DNA of 19,494 nt from a bacterium HR32 (lineage in GTDB: Bacteria > Sysuimicrobiota > Sysuimicrobiia > Sysuimicrobiales > Sysuimicrobiaceae), in contig BEII01000003.1 of NCBI GenBank assembly GCA_002898935.1, positions 1 to 19,494 on the forward strand, in the 5' to 3' direction. Position numbers and translations under genes: made by a program. The notes below the pieces were generated by a model, which was given only the letters and a program-made list of their open reading frames with translations, made no database searches and was not told the origin of the DNA. Shown here piece after piece: positions 1 through 7,509 of the stretch (positions are counted from its first letter, which is position 1; each line of letters starts with the position of its first letter).

Positions 1-1416
1 GCACAGAAGGAGCACGCGCAGATCACCCCGAGGCCAGGCTGGGTCGAGCACGACCCCTTGGAGATCTGGCAGCGGGCGCAGGAGGTGGTGGGGGAGGCAC
101 TGGCTCAAGCCGCGGTACGGCGGGAGGACGTGGCCGCGGTGGGCGTCACCAACCAGCGGGAGACCACGTTGGTCTGGGACCGACACACCGGGCAGCCCGT
201 GTACAACGCCGTGGTTTGGCAGGACACCCGGACGGACGGGATCTGCCGGGAGCTGGCGCGCGAAGGGGGACAGGACCGGTTCCGGGAGCGCACAGGGCTC
301 CCGGTGGCCACGTACTTCAGCGGGCCCAAGCTGCGCTGGATCCTCGACCACGTCCCGGGTGCGCGACAGCGCGCCGAGGCGGGGGACCTCGTGTTCGGAA
401 CGGTGGACACGTGGCTCGTGTGGTGGCTCACGGGCGGACCGCGGGGTGGCGTTCACGTCACGGACGTCACCAACGCCAGCCGGACGCTGCTAGCCAACCT
501 CCACACCCTGAACTGGGACGACGAGATCCTGCGCGTGCTGGACCTACCGCGCAGCCTGCTCCCCCAGGTGCGGTCGAGCTGCGAGGTGTACGGGGTGGTG
601 GCCAACGGGCCCCTCGGGGGCGTGCCCGTGGCGGCCCTGCTGGGTGACCAGCAGGCCGCGCTGTTCGGCCAGACCTGCTTCCGGCCGGGTGAGGCGAAGA
701 ACACCTACGGCACGGGCTGTTTCCTCCTGATGAACACCGGGCGGTCTCCGGTGCCCTCGGGCCACGGTCTCCTGACCACGGTGGCGTACCGCCGGGAGGG
801 CGAGGCGCCGGTGTACGCCCTGGAGGGGTCGGTGGCGGTCGCGGGCGCTGCGGTGCAGTGGCTGCGCGACAACCTGGGGCTGCTGCGCGCCTCCTCCGAG
901 GTGGAAGCGCTGGCTGCCAGCGTGGAGGACAACGGCGGCGTGTACTTCGTCCCCGCCTTCTCCGGGCTGTTCGCCCCGTACTGGCGCAGCGACGCCCGCG
1001 GGGTGATCGTGGGCCTCACCCGGTACGCGAACCGCGGGCACCTGGCGCGGGCCGTACTGGAGGCCACCGCCTTCCAGACCCGGGACGTGCTGGACGCCAT
1101 GCAACACGACGCCGGGTTCCCGCTCCAGGCGTTGCGGGTGGACGGCGGGATGGTCCGGAACGAGCTGCTCATGCAGTTCCAGGCGGACGTGCTCGGGGTC
1201 CCCGTGGCGCGTTCGGCGGTGGCGGAGACCACGGCGCTCGGCGCCGCGTACGCGGCGGGGCTCGCCACAGGCGTGTGGTCCGGGCAGGACGAGCTGCGTT
1301 CGCTGTGGTCCTCGGACCGGCAGTGGCAGCCGCGGATGCCCTCCGACCGCCGCGAGGCGCTGTACCGGACGTGGCGGCGCGCGGTGGAGCGCAGCTTCGG
1401 GTGGCTGGAGGAGTAG
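1..1416 (+). CDS. glpK: Glycerol kinase, 5'-truncated by window edge
   Basis: ATP-dependent phosphorylation of glycerol to sn-glycerol 3-phosphate in the cytoplasm. The frame is open from base 1, and the residues before the first in-window start codon (PGWVEHDP, then EIW) are conserved glycerol kinase sequence. The gene therefore starts upstream and only about 30 N-terminal residues, including the first ATP-binding loop, are missing; 471 residues are visible. FGGY-family landmarks seen in order: TNQRETT, YNAVVWQ, YFSGPK, FGTVDTWL, VTDVTNASRT, GDQQAALFGQ, NTYGTGCF, ALEGSV, RVDGGM and TALGAAYAAG. The match to E. coli GlpK runs nearly end to end. The last codons carry the ribosome site for glpD, which starts 2 nt after the stop, so the two are an operon. 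No internal frameshift was seen. Confidence 0.97.
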   Translation, partial: AQKEHAQITPRPGWVEHDPLEIWQRAQEVVGEALAQAAVRREDVAAVGVTNQRETTLVWDRHTGQPVYNAVVWQDTRTDGICRELAREGGQDRFRERTGLPVATYFSGPKLRWILDHVPGARQRAEAGDLVFGTVDTWLVWWLTGGPRGGVHVTDVTNASRTLLANLHTLNWDDEILRVLDLPRSLLPQVRSSCEVYGVVANGPLGGVPVAALLGDQQAALFGQTCFRPGEAKNTYGTGCFLLMNTGRSPVPSGHGLLTTVAYRREGEAPVYALEGSVAVAGAAVQWLRDNLGLLRASSEVEALAASVEDNGGVYFVPAFSGLFAPYWRSDARGVIVGLTRYANRGHLARAVLEATAFQTRDVLDAMQHDAGFPLQALRVDGGMVRNELLMQFQADVLGVPVARSAVAETTALGAAYAAGLATGVWSGQDELRSLWSSDRQWQPRMPSDRREALYRTWRRAVERSFGWLEE

Positions 1417-1418
1417 GG

Positions 1419-3053
1419 GTGGGCCCCGGCCGAGAGGAGGCCCTGGACCGGCTCGCGCAAGGCGTGGACGTCCTGGTGGTGGGAGGGGGGATCACGGGCG
1501 CCGGGGTCGCCCTGGACGCCGCGAGCCGCGGCTACCGGGTGGGCCTGGTGGAGCGCGCGGACTACGCCTCAGGGACCAGCAGCCGGTCGACCCGTCTGGT
1601 GCACGGCGGGATCCGCTACCTGCCTCAGGGCCACCTGGGGCTGGTGCGGGAGGCCCTGCGGGAGCGCCGGCTGCTCCTGCGCCTGGCGCCGCACCTGGTC
1701 CGGCCTCTCGGGTTCGTGGTGCCGCTGTACCGCGGTCTGAAAGCTCCGCTCGGCGTGCGCCTGCCTGCGGTGGCACGCCCCTTCGCGGGGTGGGGGGTGC
1801 GGTTCGGGCTCTGGCTTTACGACGCGTTCAGCCGGGACCCGGCCCTGCGGCACCGGCCGCTCCCGCTGCGGGAGGTCGCGCGGCTCGCGCCCGGGCTTCG
1901 CACCGAGGGGCTCCGCAAGGCGTTCCTGTACTTCGACGCCAAGACCGACGAAGTGCGGCTGACCCACGCGGTGCTCGCCACCGCGAGGGCGTTCGGGGCG
2001 GTCACCGTCAACTACGCCGAGGTGGCAGGCCTGCTGCGTTCGCGGGGCCGCGTGGCCGGCGCGGGTGTGGTGGACCGCCTCACCGGGAGGAGCCTCGAGG
2101 TCCCTGCCCGTGCGGTCGTGAACGCGACCGGCGCGTGGGCCGAGCGGGTTGCGGCCCTGGCCGGCGCGCCGCCTTTCCGCCTGCAGCACAGCAAGGGAGT
2201 CCACCTGGTGCTGCGGCCGGGTGTGGTGCGGGCGTCCTGTGCGGTCGTGGTCCCCGAGACCGACGACGGGCGGCTGGCGTTCCTCGTGCCCTGGGGGGAC
2301 CGGTTCGGGCTGGGGACCACCGACGAGCCGTACGCGGGTGACCTAGAGTGGCCGGCACCTTCGGAAGCTGAGGTCCGGTACCTGCTCGACCACGCCAGCC
2401 GTTACCTCGACCGTCCCCTGCGTTGGGAAGACGTGACCGCGGCGTACGCGGGGGTGCGGCCGCTCGTGGCGCGGGCGGAAGGCTCCACGGCCTCCCTGTC
2501 CCGGGACCACCTGGTCGTCGTCTCCGGGGGCGGGCTGGTGACCGTGACGGGAGGGAAGCTCACCACCTACCGCAGCATGGCGGCGGACGCTGTGGACGAG
2601 GTCGTCCGCCGGGACGGCTCCCGGGTCGGATCCCGGACCCACCGCATCCGCCTGGCCGGCGCGGACGGGCTGGAGGAGGCCGCGGCCGCGTTGGCCGACT
2701 TGGAACCGGACCAGCGGGAGCACCTCCTCGGCACCTACGGCAGCCTGGCCGCGGAGGTGGTGGCCTTGGCGCGGGCGGAACCGGAGCTGTGCGGACGCCT
2801 CCTGGAGGGCTTCCCGCACCTGAAGGCGGAGGTCGCGTACGCCTGCCGGCACGAGCAGCTGGTGTCCCTGGTGGACTGCCTGTACCTGCGGACCCGGCTC
2901 GCGGTGACCGACGTGGAAGCTGCGGACCGTGCCGCGGAGGAGGTGGCTCGGCTCATGGCCCGGGAGCTGGGGTGGGGTGAGGGGGAGGTAGCCCGGCAGG
3001 TGGACCGGTACCGGGCGACCCGCGAGCGGTTCCTGGAACCCAAGTTGACATAA
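1419..3053 (+). CDS. glpD: FAD-dependent glycerol-3-phosphate dehydrogenase
   Basis: Oxidises sn-glycerol 3-phosphate to dihydroxyacetone phosphate with FAD, normally at the inner face of the membrane and passing electrons to quinone. Predicted 544 aa, the usual GlpD length. The N-terminal dinucleotide fold has VVGGGITGAG at about residues 20-29, followed by the GlpD signature TSSRSTRLVHGGIRYL. The DAO domain continues to YAGVRPL and GGKLTTYR, and a C-terminal helical domain of about 130 residues follows. The GTG at 1419 is chosen because a GGAGGAG ribosome site (1407-1413, within the end of glpK) sits 5 nt before it and the protein then begins just ahead of the FAD fold. The open frame extends back to 858, but that part is a shadow of glpK. 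Forms the glycerol catabolic operon with glpK; no glycerol facilitator gene is in view. Confidence 0.96.
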   Translation: MGPGREEALDRLAQGVDVLVVGGGITGAGVALDAASRGYRVGLVERADYASGTSSRSTRLVHGGIRYLPQGHLGLVREALRERRLLLRLAPHLVRPLGFVVPLYRGLKAPLGVRLPAVARPFAGWGVRFGLWLYDAFSRDPALRHRPLPLREVARLAPGLRTEGLRKAFLYFDAKTDEVRLTHAVLATARAFGAVTVNYAEVAGLLRSRGRVAGAGVVDRLTGRSLEVPARAVVNATGAWAERVAALAGAPPFRLQHSKGVHLVLRPGVVRASCAVVVPETDDGRLAFLVPWGDRFGLGTTDEPYAGDLEWPAPSEAEVRYLLDHASRYLDRPLRWEDVTAAYAGVRPLVARAEGSTASLSRDHLVVVSGGGLVTVTGGKLTTYRSMAADAVDEVVRRDGSRVGSRTHRIRLAGADGLEEAAAALADLEPDQREHLLGTYGSLAAEVVALARAEPELCGRLLEGFPHLKAEVAYACRHEQLVSLVDCLYLRTRLAVTDVEAADRAAEEVARLMARELGWGEGEVARQVDRYRATRERFLEPKLT

Positions 3054-3091
3054 CGAACATTATGCGATGTCCCCCAAGGACCCGGTCTTGC

Positions 3092-3112
3092 CCTGGGCCG
3101 GCTCCGCCCGGG
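3092..3112 (+). terminator. Terminator-like hairpin after glpD
   Basis: The arm CCTGGGC (3092-3098) pairs with GCCCGGG (3106-3112), giving 7 bp with one G-U pair and a 7-nt loop. A short TTT run follows 3 nt later (3116-3118). It lies 39 nt after the glpD stop and about 100 nt before the GH130 start, where a glpKD terminator would be expected. The weak T-run makes intrinsic termination uncertain. Confidence 0.4.
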
Positions 3113-3210
3113 CGGTTTCACGACTTCGCTTGCGGCATGCGCTATGCTCATATCTTGGTGGGTTCGAGCATGCAGACCGCGCACCACACGCGCGAACCGG
3201 AGCGAACGCG

Positions 3211-4245
3211 ATGCCGACCGCAACCGAAGAGCGAGCCGTGGTTCTGGCCGCCCCGCGCCTGCAGCGGCACCCGGCCAACCCCATCCTGACCCCGACCGAC
3301 AACTGGTGGGAGAACCGTTGGGTGTACAACGCGGCCGCTGCCGTCTACCGCGGCCGGGTGCACCTGCTGTACCGGGCTCAGGGCATGGACTGGATCTCCC
3401 GCCTCGGGCTCGCGGTCCTGGCCGAGGACGGGGTCACGGTCCAGGAGCGCAGCCCTCGCCCGGTGTTCGAGCCCGCCATCGACAACCCGTGGGAACGGCT
3501 CGGCGTGGAGGACCCGCGGGTGACCCGGATGGGCGACGTCTACTACCTCTGTTACACGGCGGCGTCCCTGTACCCGGCCCTCAAGCCGCGGGTGTCCAAG
3601 CGGCCGACGCCCTTCGGCGACGGGGTGCCGTGGCGCACGCGCATCGCCATCGCTACCACCCGCGACTTCCGGAACTTCCGGCGCCGGGCTATCGCGTTCC
3701 GGAACTGGGACAACAAGAACGGCGCCCTGTTCCCCCGGAAGTTCGGCGGCCGGTACCTGCTGCTGCACCGGATCTTCCCGGAGATCCACCTGGGGGTCTC
3801 CCGCGACCTGCACCACTGGCACAACTACGGGCCCATCCTCCGGGTCCGACCCGGGACGTGGGACAGCAACCGCATCGGCATCGCGGGCCCGCCCCTGCCC
3901 ACCCCCTATGGCTGGCTGCTGATCTACCACGGGGTGGACGAGGCGAGGACGTACAGGCTGGGTGTCGCCTTGCTGGACCTCGAGGACCCACGCCGCGTCC
4001 TCGGTCGGTCGGACGAGCCCATTTTGGAGCCGGAGGAACCGTACGAGAAGGCCGGTCTCGTGCCCAACGTGGTGTTCTCCTGCGGTGCCGTGGACTACCG
4101 CGGCCAGATCCTCGTATACTACGGTGCTGCGGACAGCGTGGTGTGCCTCGCCACGGTACCCCGGGAGCGCATGTGGGCGTGGGCGCGGGAGGTCTCCCTG
4201 CGCAGCCGCAAGGACGGGGAAAGGGCTCGCCGAGGCAAGCTCTAG
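3211..4245 (+). CDS. GH130 family beta-mannoside phosphorylase/hydrolase-like enzyme
   Basis: Predicted 344-aa five-bladed beta-propeller enzyme of glycoside hydrolase family 130. Known members phosphorolyse, and some hydrolyse, beta-mannosides such as mannosyl-glucose, beta-1,4- or beta-1,2-manno-oligosaccharides. Family landmarks: HPANPIL near residue 20; VYNAAAAVYRGRVHLLYR at 38-55; GVEDPR at 98-103, with the Asp I take as the family's proposed general acid at about 101; NGALFPRKFGGRYLLLHR; LIYHGV; and PNVVFSCGA with VYYGAADSVV near the C-terminus. No signal peptide, so cytoplasmic. The ATG at 3211 is chosen because GGAG lies 8 nt upstream and the protein then starts just before the conserved region; the upstream in-frame extension looks non-coding. 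No convincing promoter was found in 3054-3210. Exact substrate and phosphorylase-versus-hydrolase activity cannot be read here; the nearby GT4 genes suggest an oligosaccharide recycling role. Confidence 0.9.
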   Translation: MPTATEERAVVLAAPRLQRHPANPILTPTDNWWENRWVYNAAAAVYRGRVHLLYRAQGMDWISRLGLAVLAEDGVTVQERSPRPVFEPAIDNPWERLGVEDPRVTRMGDVYYLCYTAASLYPALKPRVSKRPTPFGDGVPWRTRIAIATTRDFRNFRRRAIAFRNWDNKNGALFPRKFGGRYLLLHRIFPEIHLGVSRDLHHWHNYGPILRVRPGTWDSNRIGIAGPPLPTPYGWLLIYHGVDEARTYRLGVALLDLEDPRRVLGRSDEPILEPEEPYEKAGLVPNVVFSCGAVDYRGQILVYYGAADSVVCLATVPRERMWAWAREVSLRSRKDGERARRGKL

Positions 4246-4268
4246 GGCCCCACACCCAGCATCCTTCT

Positions 4269-4289
4269 GCGGCCACCCCTGCTGGCCGC
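4269..4289 (+). terminator. Hairpin after the GH130 gene
   Basis: A perfect 7-bp inverted repeat, GCGGCCA (4269-4275) and TGGCCGC (4283-4289), with a 7-nt loop, 23 nt after the GH130 stop. There is no T-run after it, so it could end the 3' end of the GH130 message or protect it rather than act as a strong intrinsic terminator. Confidence 0.4.
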
Positions 4290-4300
4290 CCGCAAGGTCC

Positions 4301-4330
4301 TTGAACGGCGCGGCAACACGCCTTGTGTAG
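4301..4330 (+). promoter_or_regulatory. Weak candidate promoter for the GNAT/C45 pair
   Basis: TTGAAC (4301-4306) is followed 18 nt later by GTGTAG (4325-4330). The -35 is a partial match and the -10 is poor. It lies between the GH130 hairpin and the GNAT start, where a promoter is needed if the hairpin stops transcription. Offered only as a candidate. Confidence 0.2.
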
Positions 4331-4349
4331 ACCCAGCCGGGGGACAGAT

Positions 4350-4367
4350 GAGAGGGAGGCTCCTCTC
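4350..4367 (+). other. Small leader hairpin just before the GNAT ribosome site
   Basis: GAGAGG (4350-4355) pairs perfectly with CCTCTC (4362-4367) around a 6-nt loop. The GGGAGG ribosome site begins 2 nt later (4369-4374). The CCTCTC arm could alternatively pair with that ribosome site, so the structure may tune translation of the acetyltransferase. Confidence 0.35.
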
Positions 4368-4381
4368 TGGGAGGCGCGACC

Positions 4382-5356
4382 GTGCCAGCACTCCACCTGA
4401 ACGTCCGGCCCTTCCAGGACGAGGACTACCCCGCCCTGGTCGCGGTGATGAACGCCATCCACCCCGACTACCCCCGCACCGAGGAGGAAGTGCGCCACGG
4501 GGACAGGCGCTTTTGGGGCCGCTTCAGGCTCCACCGCCTGGTCGCCGAGCACGCGGGCCGGCTCGTGGGCTGGGCAGAGTTCCGCCACAAGGTCTCCGAG
4601 TACCACCCCCGCAAGTTCTTCGTGGACCTGGGGGTGCACCCGGAGGTCCAGGGCCGGGGGGTCGGCGCCCGGCTCTACGAGGCGCTCCTCCAGGAGTTGG
4701 AACCGCTCAACCCCGTCGTCCTGTGGGCTGGAGCCCGGGAGACCTCCACCCGGAGCGTGCGGTTCCTGCTGGACCGCGGGTTCGTGGAGCGGAGGCGCAC
4801 GTGGGAGTCGCGCTTAGCGGTCGAAACCTTCGACCCCACTCCCTTTCAGGCAAGGGCGGAAGAGGCCGTGCGGGGATTACGAGTGACGACGGTGGCCGAG
4901 GAGCGGGAGCGCGACCCCGACTGGGAGGTGAAGCTCTACGACCTCGACCTCGAGGTAGAGGCCGACATCCCGCGCATGGGGGACTACACGCCCCCTGACC
5001 TCCAGCACTGGAGAGCGGGCCTCCTCGAAAACCCCAACTGGATCCCTGAAGCCGACTTCGTGGTCGTAGACGGCGACCGGTACGTAGCCCACAGCAACCT
5101 CTTCCGCAGCCAGCACCTCCCCAAGGTGCTCTACCAGGGCATTACGGGGACGCGGCGCGCCTTCCGCGCCAGGGGACTCGCACTGGCCCTCAAGCTCCGG
5201 ACCGTCGCCTACGCCAAGAGCCACGGCTACCGCGAGATCCGCACGTGGAACGACGCCCTGAACACCCCCATGCTCCACATCAACGAGCGGCTCGGGTTCG
5301 TCCGCCAACCCGCATGGATCGGCTTCGAGAGGCTCCTCAAGGAGGTGGGGTCGTGA
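4382..5356 (+). CDS. Tandem GNAT-family N-acetyltransferase
   Basis: Cytoplasmic acetyl-CoA-dependent acyltransferase of 324 aa with two GNAT folds. The N-terminal domain has the clear motif A V-D-L-G-V-H-P-E-V-Q-G-R-G-V-G (81-95), the pyrophosphate-binding loop, followed by AGARETSTRSVRFLLDRGF as motif B. The C-terminal domain has TGTRRAFRARGLA at about 255-267, a looser version of the loop, and then NDALNTPMLHINERLGF, the typical asparagine-rich motif B region. Double GNAT layouts occur in mycothiol synthase and in several antibiotic or small-molecule acetyltransferases, but nothing here identifies the substrate. The GTG start has GGGAGG 7 nt upstream. Its TGA overlaps the start of the C45-like gene (GTGA), so the two are translationally coupled and probably act on related N-acyl or amine compounds (inference). 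Confidence 0.9.
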   Translation: MPALHLNVRPFQDEDYPALVAVMNAIHPDYPRTEEEVRHGDRRFWGRFRLHRLVAEHAGRLVGWAEFRHKVSEYHPRKFFVDLGVHPEVQGRGVGARLYEALLQELEPLNPVVLWAGARETSTRSVRFLLDRGFVERRRTWESRLAVETFDPTPFQARAEEAVRGLRVTTVAEERERDPDWEVKLYDLDLEVEADIPRMGDYTPPDLQHWRAGLLENPNWIPEADFVVVDGDRYVAHSNLFRSQHLPKVLYQGITGTRRAFRARGLALALKLRTVAYAKSHGYREIRTWNDALNTPMLHINERLGFVRQPAWIGFERLLKEVGS

Positions 5357-6459
5357 GCCCGCCTCTGCCCGTCCTCTCCCTGCGGGGGACCCCGCGCCAG
5401 CAGGGGCAACAGCACGGCGAGGCCCTGCGGGAGGCGGTTTGCCACAACGTGGACCTCTACCTCCACCGCTTCCAGACCGACGGCCAACTCCCAGCTGCGG
5501 AGGTCGAGCGGCGGGCAGCCGCTTACCTGGAGGTGTTCCGGCGCGAGGACCCTGACTATACCGAGGCGATGGCCGGCATCTCCGAGGGGAGCGGGCGGAC
5601 GCTGCTGGAGGTCGCGATGCTGAATGCCCGCTACGAGATCCTCTACAGCGCCTACTCCGCCATCGGGGTCGCCGAGGCCCGAGGAGGGTGCACGGCGTTT
5701 GCCGCGACGCGTGAGGCGACGGCCGACGGCCACCTGTGGATCGGCCAGACCTGGGACTGGATCCCCGGTGTGCGGGGTGCCCTCCTGCGGACCGAGGAGG
5801 GGGGCTTGCAGACCCTCACGTTCACCGAGGCGGGGATCGTCGGCGGGAAGATCGGCTTCAATAGCGCGGGCGTGGGCCTCGTGATCAACGGCCTGTTGAG
5901 CCACCTGGACGACTGGAGCCGGCTCGGGACCCCCTTCCACCTGCGGACCAGTCGGATTCTCCGCAGCCGCACCCTCTTTGAGGCCGTGGCCCACGCCACC
6001 TCGGGCACGCACGGCTGCTCCGCCAACTTCCTCGTCGGCCAGGGGGCAAGCGGTGAGTCCGTCGTGGACATCGAGACCTCCCCGGCGGGATGCACCGCGA
6101 TCCCGCCGAGCGGGGGATTGCTCGCCCACGCGAACCACTTCCTGCGGGCCGATGCACTCCGGATCTGGCAGCCCCTGCGCGAGGAGCGGCGCTCCACCTA
6201 CTTGCGGTGCCGCCGGATGGAGGACCTACTGCAAGAGTACGGGCGTCAGGGACCGCTGGCCCTCGAGGACCTCAAGGCCATCCTCCGGGACCATGAGGGC
6301 TACCCCGACTCCGTCTGCCGCCACCCCAACCCCCAACTCCCGGAGGAGGAGCGCCTGGAGACGGTCTTCGCCGTCCTGATGGACCTGGACGGGCTCGTGA
6401 TGCACTACACGGCGGGGCCGCCGTGCACTGCGGCCTGGCACACGGAGCGCCTGGGTTAG
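5353..6459 (+). CDS. C45-family autoproteolytic acyltransferase/hydrolase (Ntn-hydrolase)
   Basis: Predicted 368-aa protein related to acyl-CoA:6-aminopenicillanic-acid acyltransferase (peptidase family C45). These precursors cut themselves before a Cys that becomes the N-terminal nucleophile and then transfer or hydrolyse amide-linked acyl groups. The expected nucleophile is Cys113 in GG-C-TAFAA, preceded by an N-terminal region (RGTPRQQGQQHGEAL, then EGSGRTLLEVAMLNARYE) typical of the family. Downstream DGHLWIGQTWDW, KIGFNSAGVGLVINGL and LAHANHF fit the same fold. The GTG start at 5353 has AAGGAGG ending 7 nt upstream and overlaps the preceding TGA by 4 nt; the longer open frame back to 5245 is a shadow. 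No signal peptide. Substrate unknown; most bacterial homologues are uncharacterised and a beta-lactam role should not be assumed. It ends 4 nt from the convergent GT4 stop, leaving no room for a terminator between them. Confidence 0.87.
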   Translation: MSPPLPVLSLRGTPRQQGQQHGEALREAVCHNVDLYLHRFQTDGQLPAAEVERRAAAYLEVFRREDPDYTEAMAGISEGSGRTLLEVAMLNARYEILYSAYSAIGVAEARGGCTAFAATREATADGHLWIGQTWDWIPGVRGALLRTEEGGLQTLTFTEAGIVGGKIGFNSAGVGLVINGLLSHLDDWSRLGTPFHLRTSRILRSRTLFEAVAHATSGTHGCSANFLVGQGASGESVVDIETSPAGCTAIPPSGGLLAHANHFLRADALRIWQPLREERRSTYLRCRRMEDLLQEYGRQGPLALEDLKAILRDHEGYPDSVCRHPNPQLPEEERLETVFAVLMDLDGLVMHYTAGPPCTAAWHTERLG

Positions 6460-6463
6460 ACGG

Positions 6464-7507
6464 CTACGCCCGCGCCCTGGCTTCCCGTACGACCCGCTCG
6501 TACACGCGGGCGTGCGCTTGCGCCATGCGTCGCGCGTGGAACCGTTCGGCCACCCACGCGCGGCACGCTTCCCGGGAGAGGCTTCGGATCCGGCCCACCG
6601 CCTCCACCGCCCCGTCCACCCCGTCCACCACGAATCCTGTCCGGCCGTGCGCCACCACCTCGGGCACGGACCCGCGCCGGGTGCCAATCACCGGAAGGCC
6701 ACAGGCCATGGCCTCGATCATCGTGAGCCCGAACGACTCCTCGTACTCCACCAGGTGCAGGAGGGCGAGCGCACCACAGCAAAGTCGGTCCCTCCGCTCG
6801 CCGTCCACAGGCCCGATGAAGCGCACGAGGCTCCCGTCCAGGTGTGGTTCCACCTCCCGCGCGAAGTACGCCTGCTCCTCCGGCGGGACGATGCCGGCCA
6901 GCACCAAGGGAATCCCGGTCCGCCGCGCCACCGCGATGGCGTGGTGCACGCCCTTGACCCTCGCCAGGCGCCCGACGAACAGCAGGTAGTCGCCGTGCTC
7001 GGCCGCGAAGGGGAACCGCTCCACCTCTACACCGTGGTGGATGGTGGCGACGTAGTTGAGATCCGGTAGGAGCCGCCGCTCCGCCTCGCTGATGGCCACG
7101 TACGGGAGGGAGCGGAAGCGGCGGTACAGGACCTGGCTGTCGGGTTCCGCACCCGACCCGTGCAGGGTGACCACCAAGGGAGTCCGGACGAACGGCGCGT
7201 AGCCCACCACGAAGGAACCCGCGTGACTGTGCACCACGTCAAACGCCTCCGACTGTTCCAGGCAGAACACGGCGTGGAGGATCTCGTGGGCCCGGCTGGC
7301 TCTCCTGAGCTCGGGATCCTCCTGCAACGGCCGCGGGATGACGCTCTTGAGTTCGGCAGAGGTCACGGAGTCCGCGGTGGCGAACAGGGTGACGTCCAGA
7401 CCCAGGCGCACCAGCGCCTCCGTCAGGTTGGAGACCGCCTGCTCCCACCCTCCGTAGTGGCGGGGCGGGACCCGCCAGGCCACCGGTGCCAGGATCGCCA
7501 CCCGCAC
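6464..7507 (-). CDS. GT4-family glycosyltransferase (GT-B fold)
   Basis: Predicted 347-aa cytoplasmic retaining glycosyltransferase using a nucleotide-sugar donor. The N-terminal acceptor domain starts MRVAILAPVAWRVPP and has HYGGWEQAVSNLTEALVRLG, with VTLHGSG and YVAISEAERR further on. The C-terminal donor domain has FVGRLARVKGVHHAI and the GT4 E-x7-E pattern in EESFGLTMIEAMACGLPVI, followed by GSVPEVV. The GTG at 7507 starts 2 nt after the stop of the upstream gene, whose last codons supply a GGAGGAG ribosome site at the same 5-nt spacing as in the glpK-glpD junction; extending the frame to 7561 would only read antisense to that gene. Last gene of the minus-strand glycan set. Donor and acceptor are unknown; GDP-mannose is a plausible guess given the GH130 gene nearby. 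Confidence 0.9.
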   Translation of the reverse strand: MRVAILAPVAWRVPPRHYGGWEQAVSNLTEALVRLGLDVTLFATADSVTSAELKSVIPRPLQEDPELRRASRAHEILHAVFCLEQSEAFDVVHSHAGSFVVGYAPFVRTPLVVTLHGSGAEPDSQVLYRRFRSLPYVAISEAERRLLPDLNYVATIHHGVEVERFPFAAEHGDYLLFVGRLARVKGVHHAIAVARRTGIPLVLAGIVPPEEQAYFAREVEPHLDGSLVRFIGPVDGERRDRLCCGALALLHLVEYEESFGLTMIEAMACGLPVIGTRRGSVPEVVAHGRTGFVVDGVDGAVEAVGRIRSLSREACRAWVAERFHARRMAQAHARVYERVVREARARA

Positions 7508-7509
7508 CC

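Noticed and set aside
858..1418. A GlpK-overlapping N-terminal extension of GlpD, as if a fusion
   Set aside because: The sequence is an out-of-frame reading of glpK; the FAD fold of GlpD begins right after the GTG at 1419.
3104..3115. Perfect 12-bp palindrome CCGCCCGGGCGG as an operator
   Set aside because: Pure G/C palindromes arise easily at this base composition, and half of it is already used by the terminator-like stem.
3116..3156. Possible promoter before the GH130 gene (TTCACG, TTGCGG, TATGCT and TATCTT elements)
   Set aside because: None of the pairs has a 16-18 nt spacer with two good hexamers.
3067..3210. Upstream extension of the GH130 frame from 3067
   Set aside because: The extra 48 residues resemble no GH130 N-terminus and cover the intergenic hairpin; the ATG at 3211 has a ribosome site.
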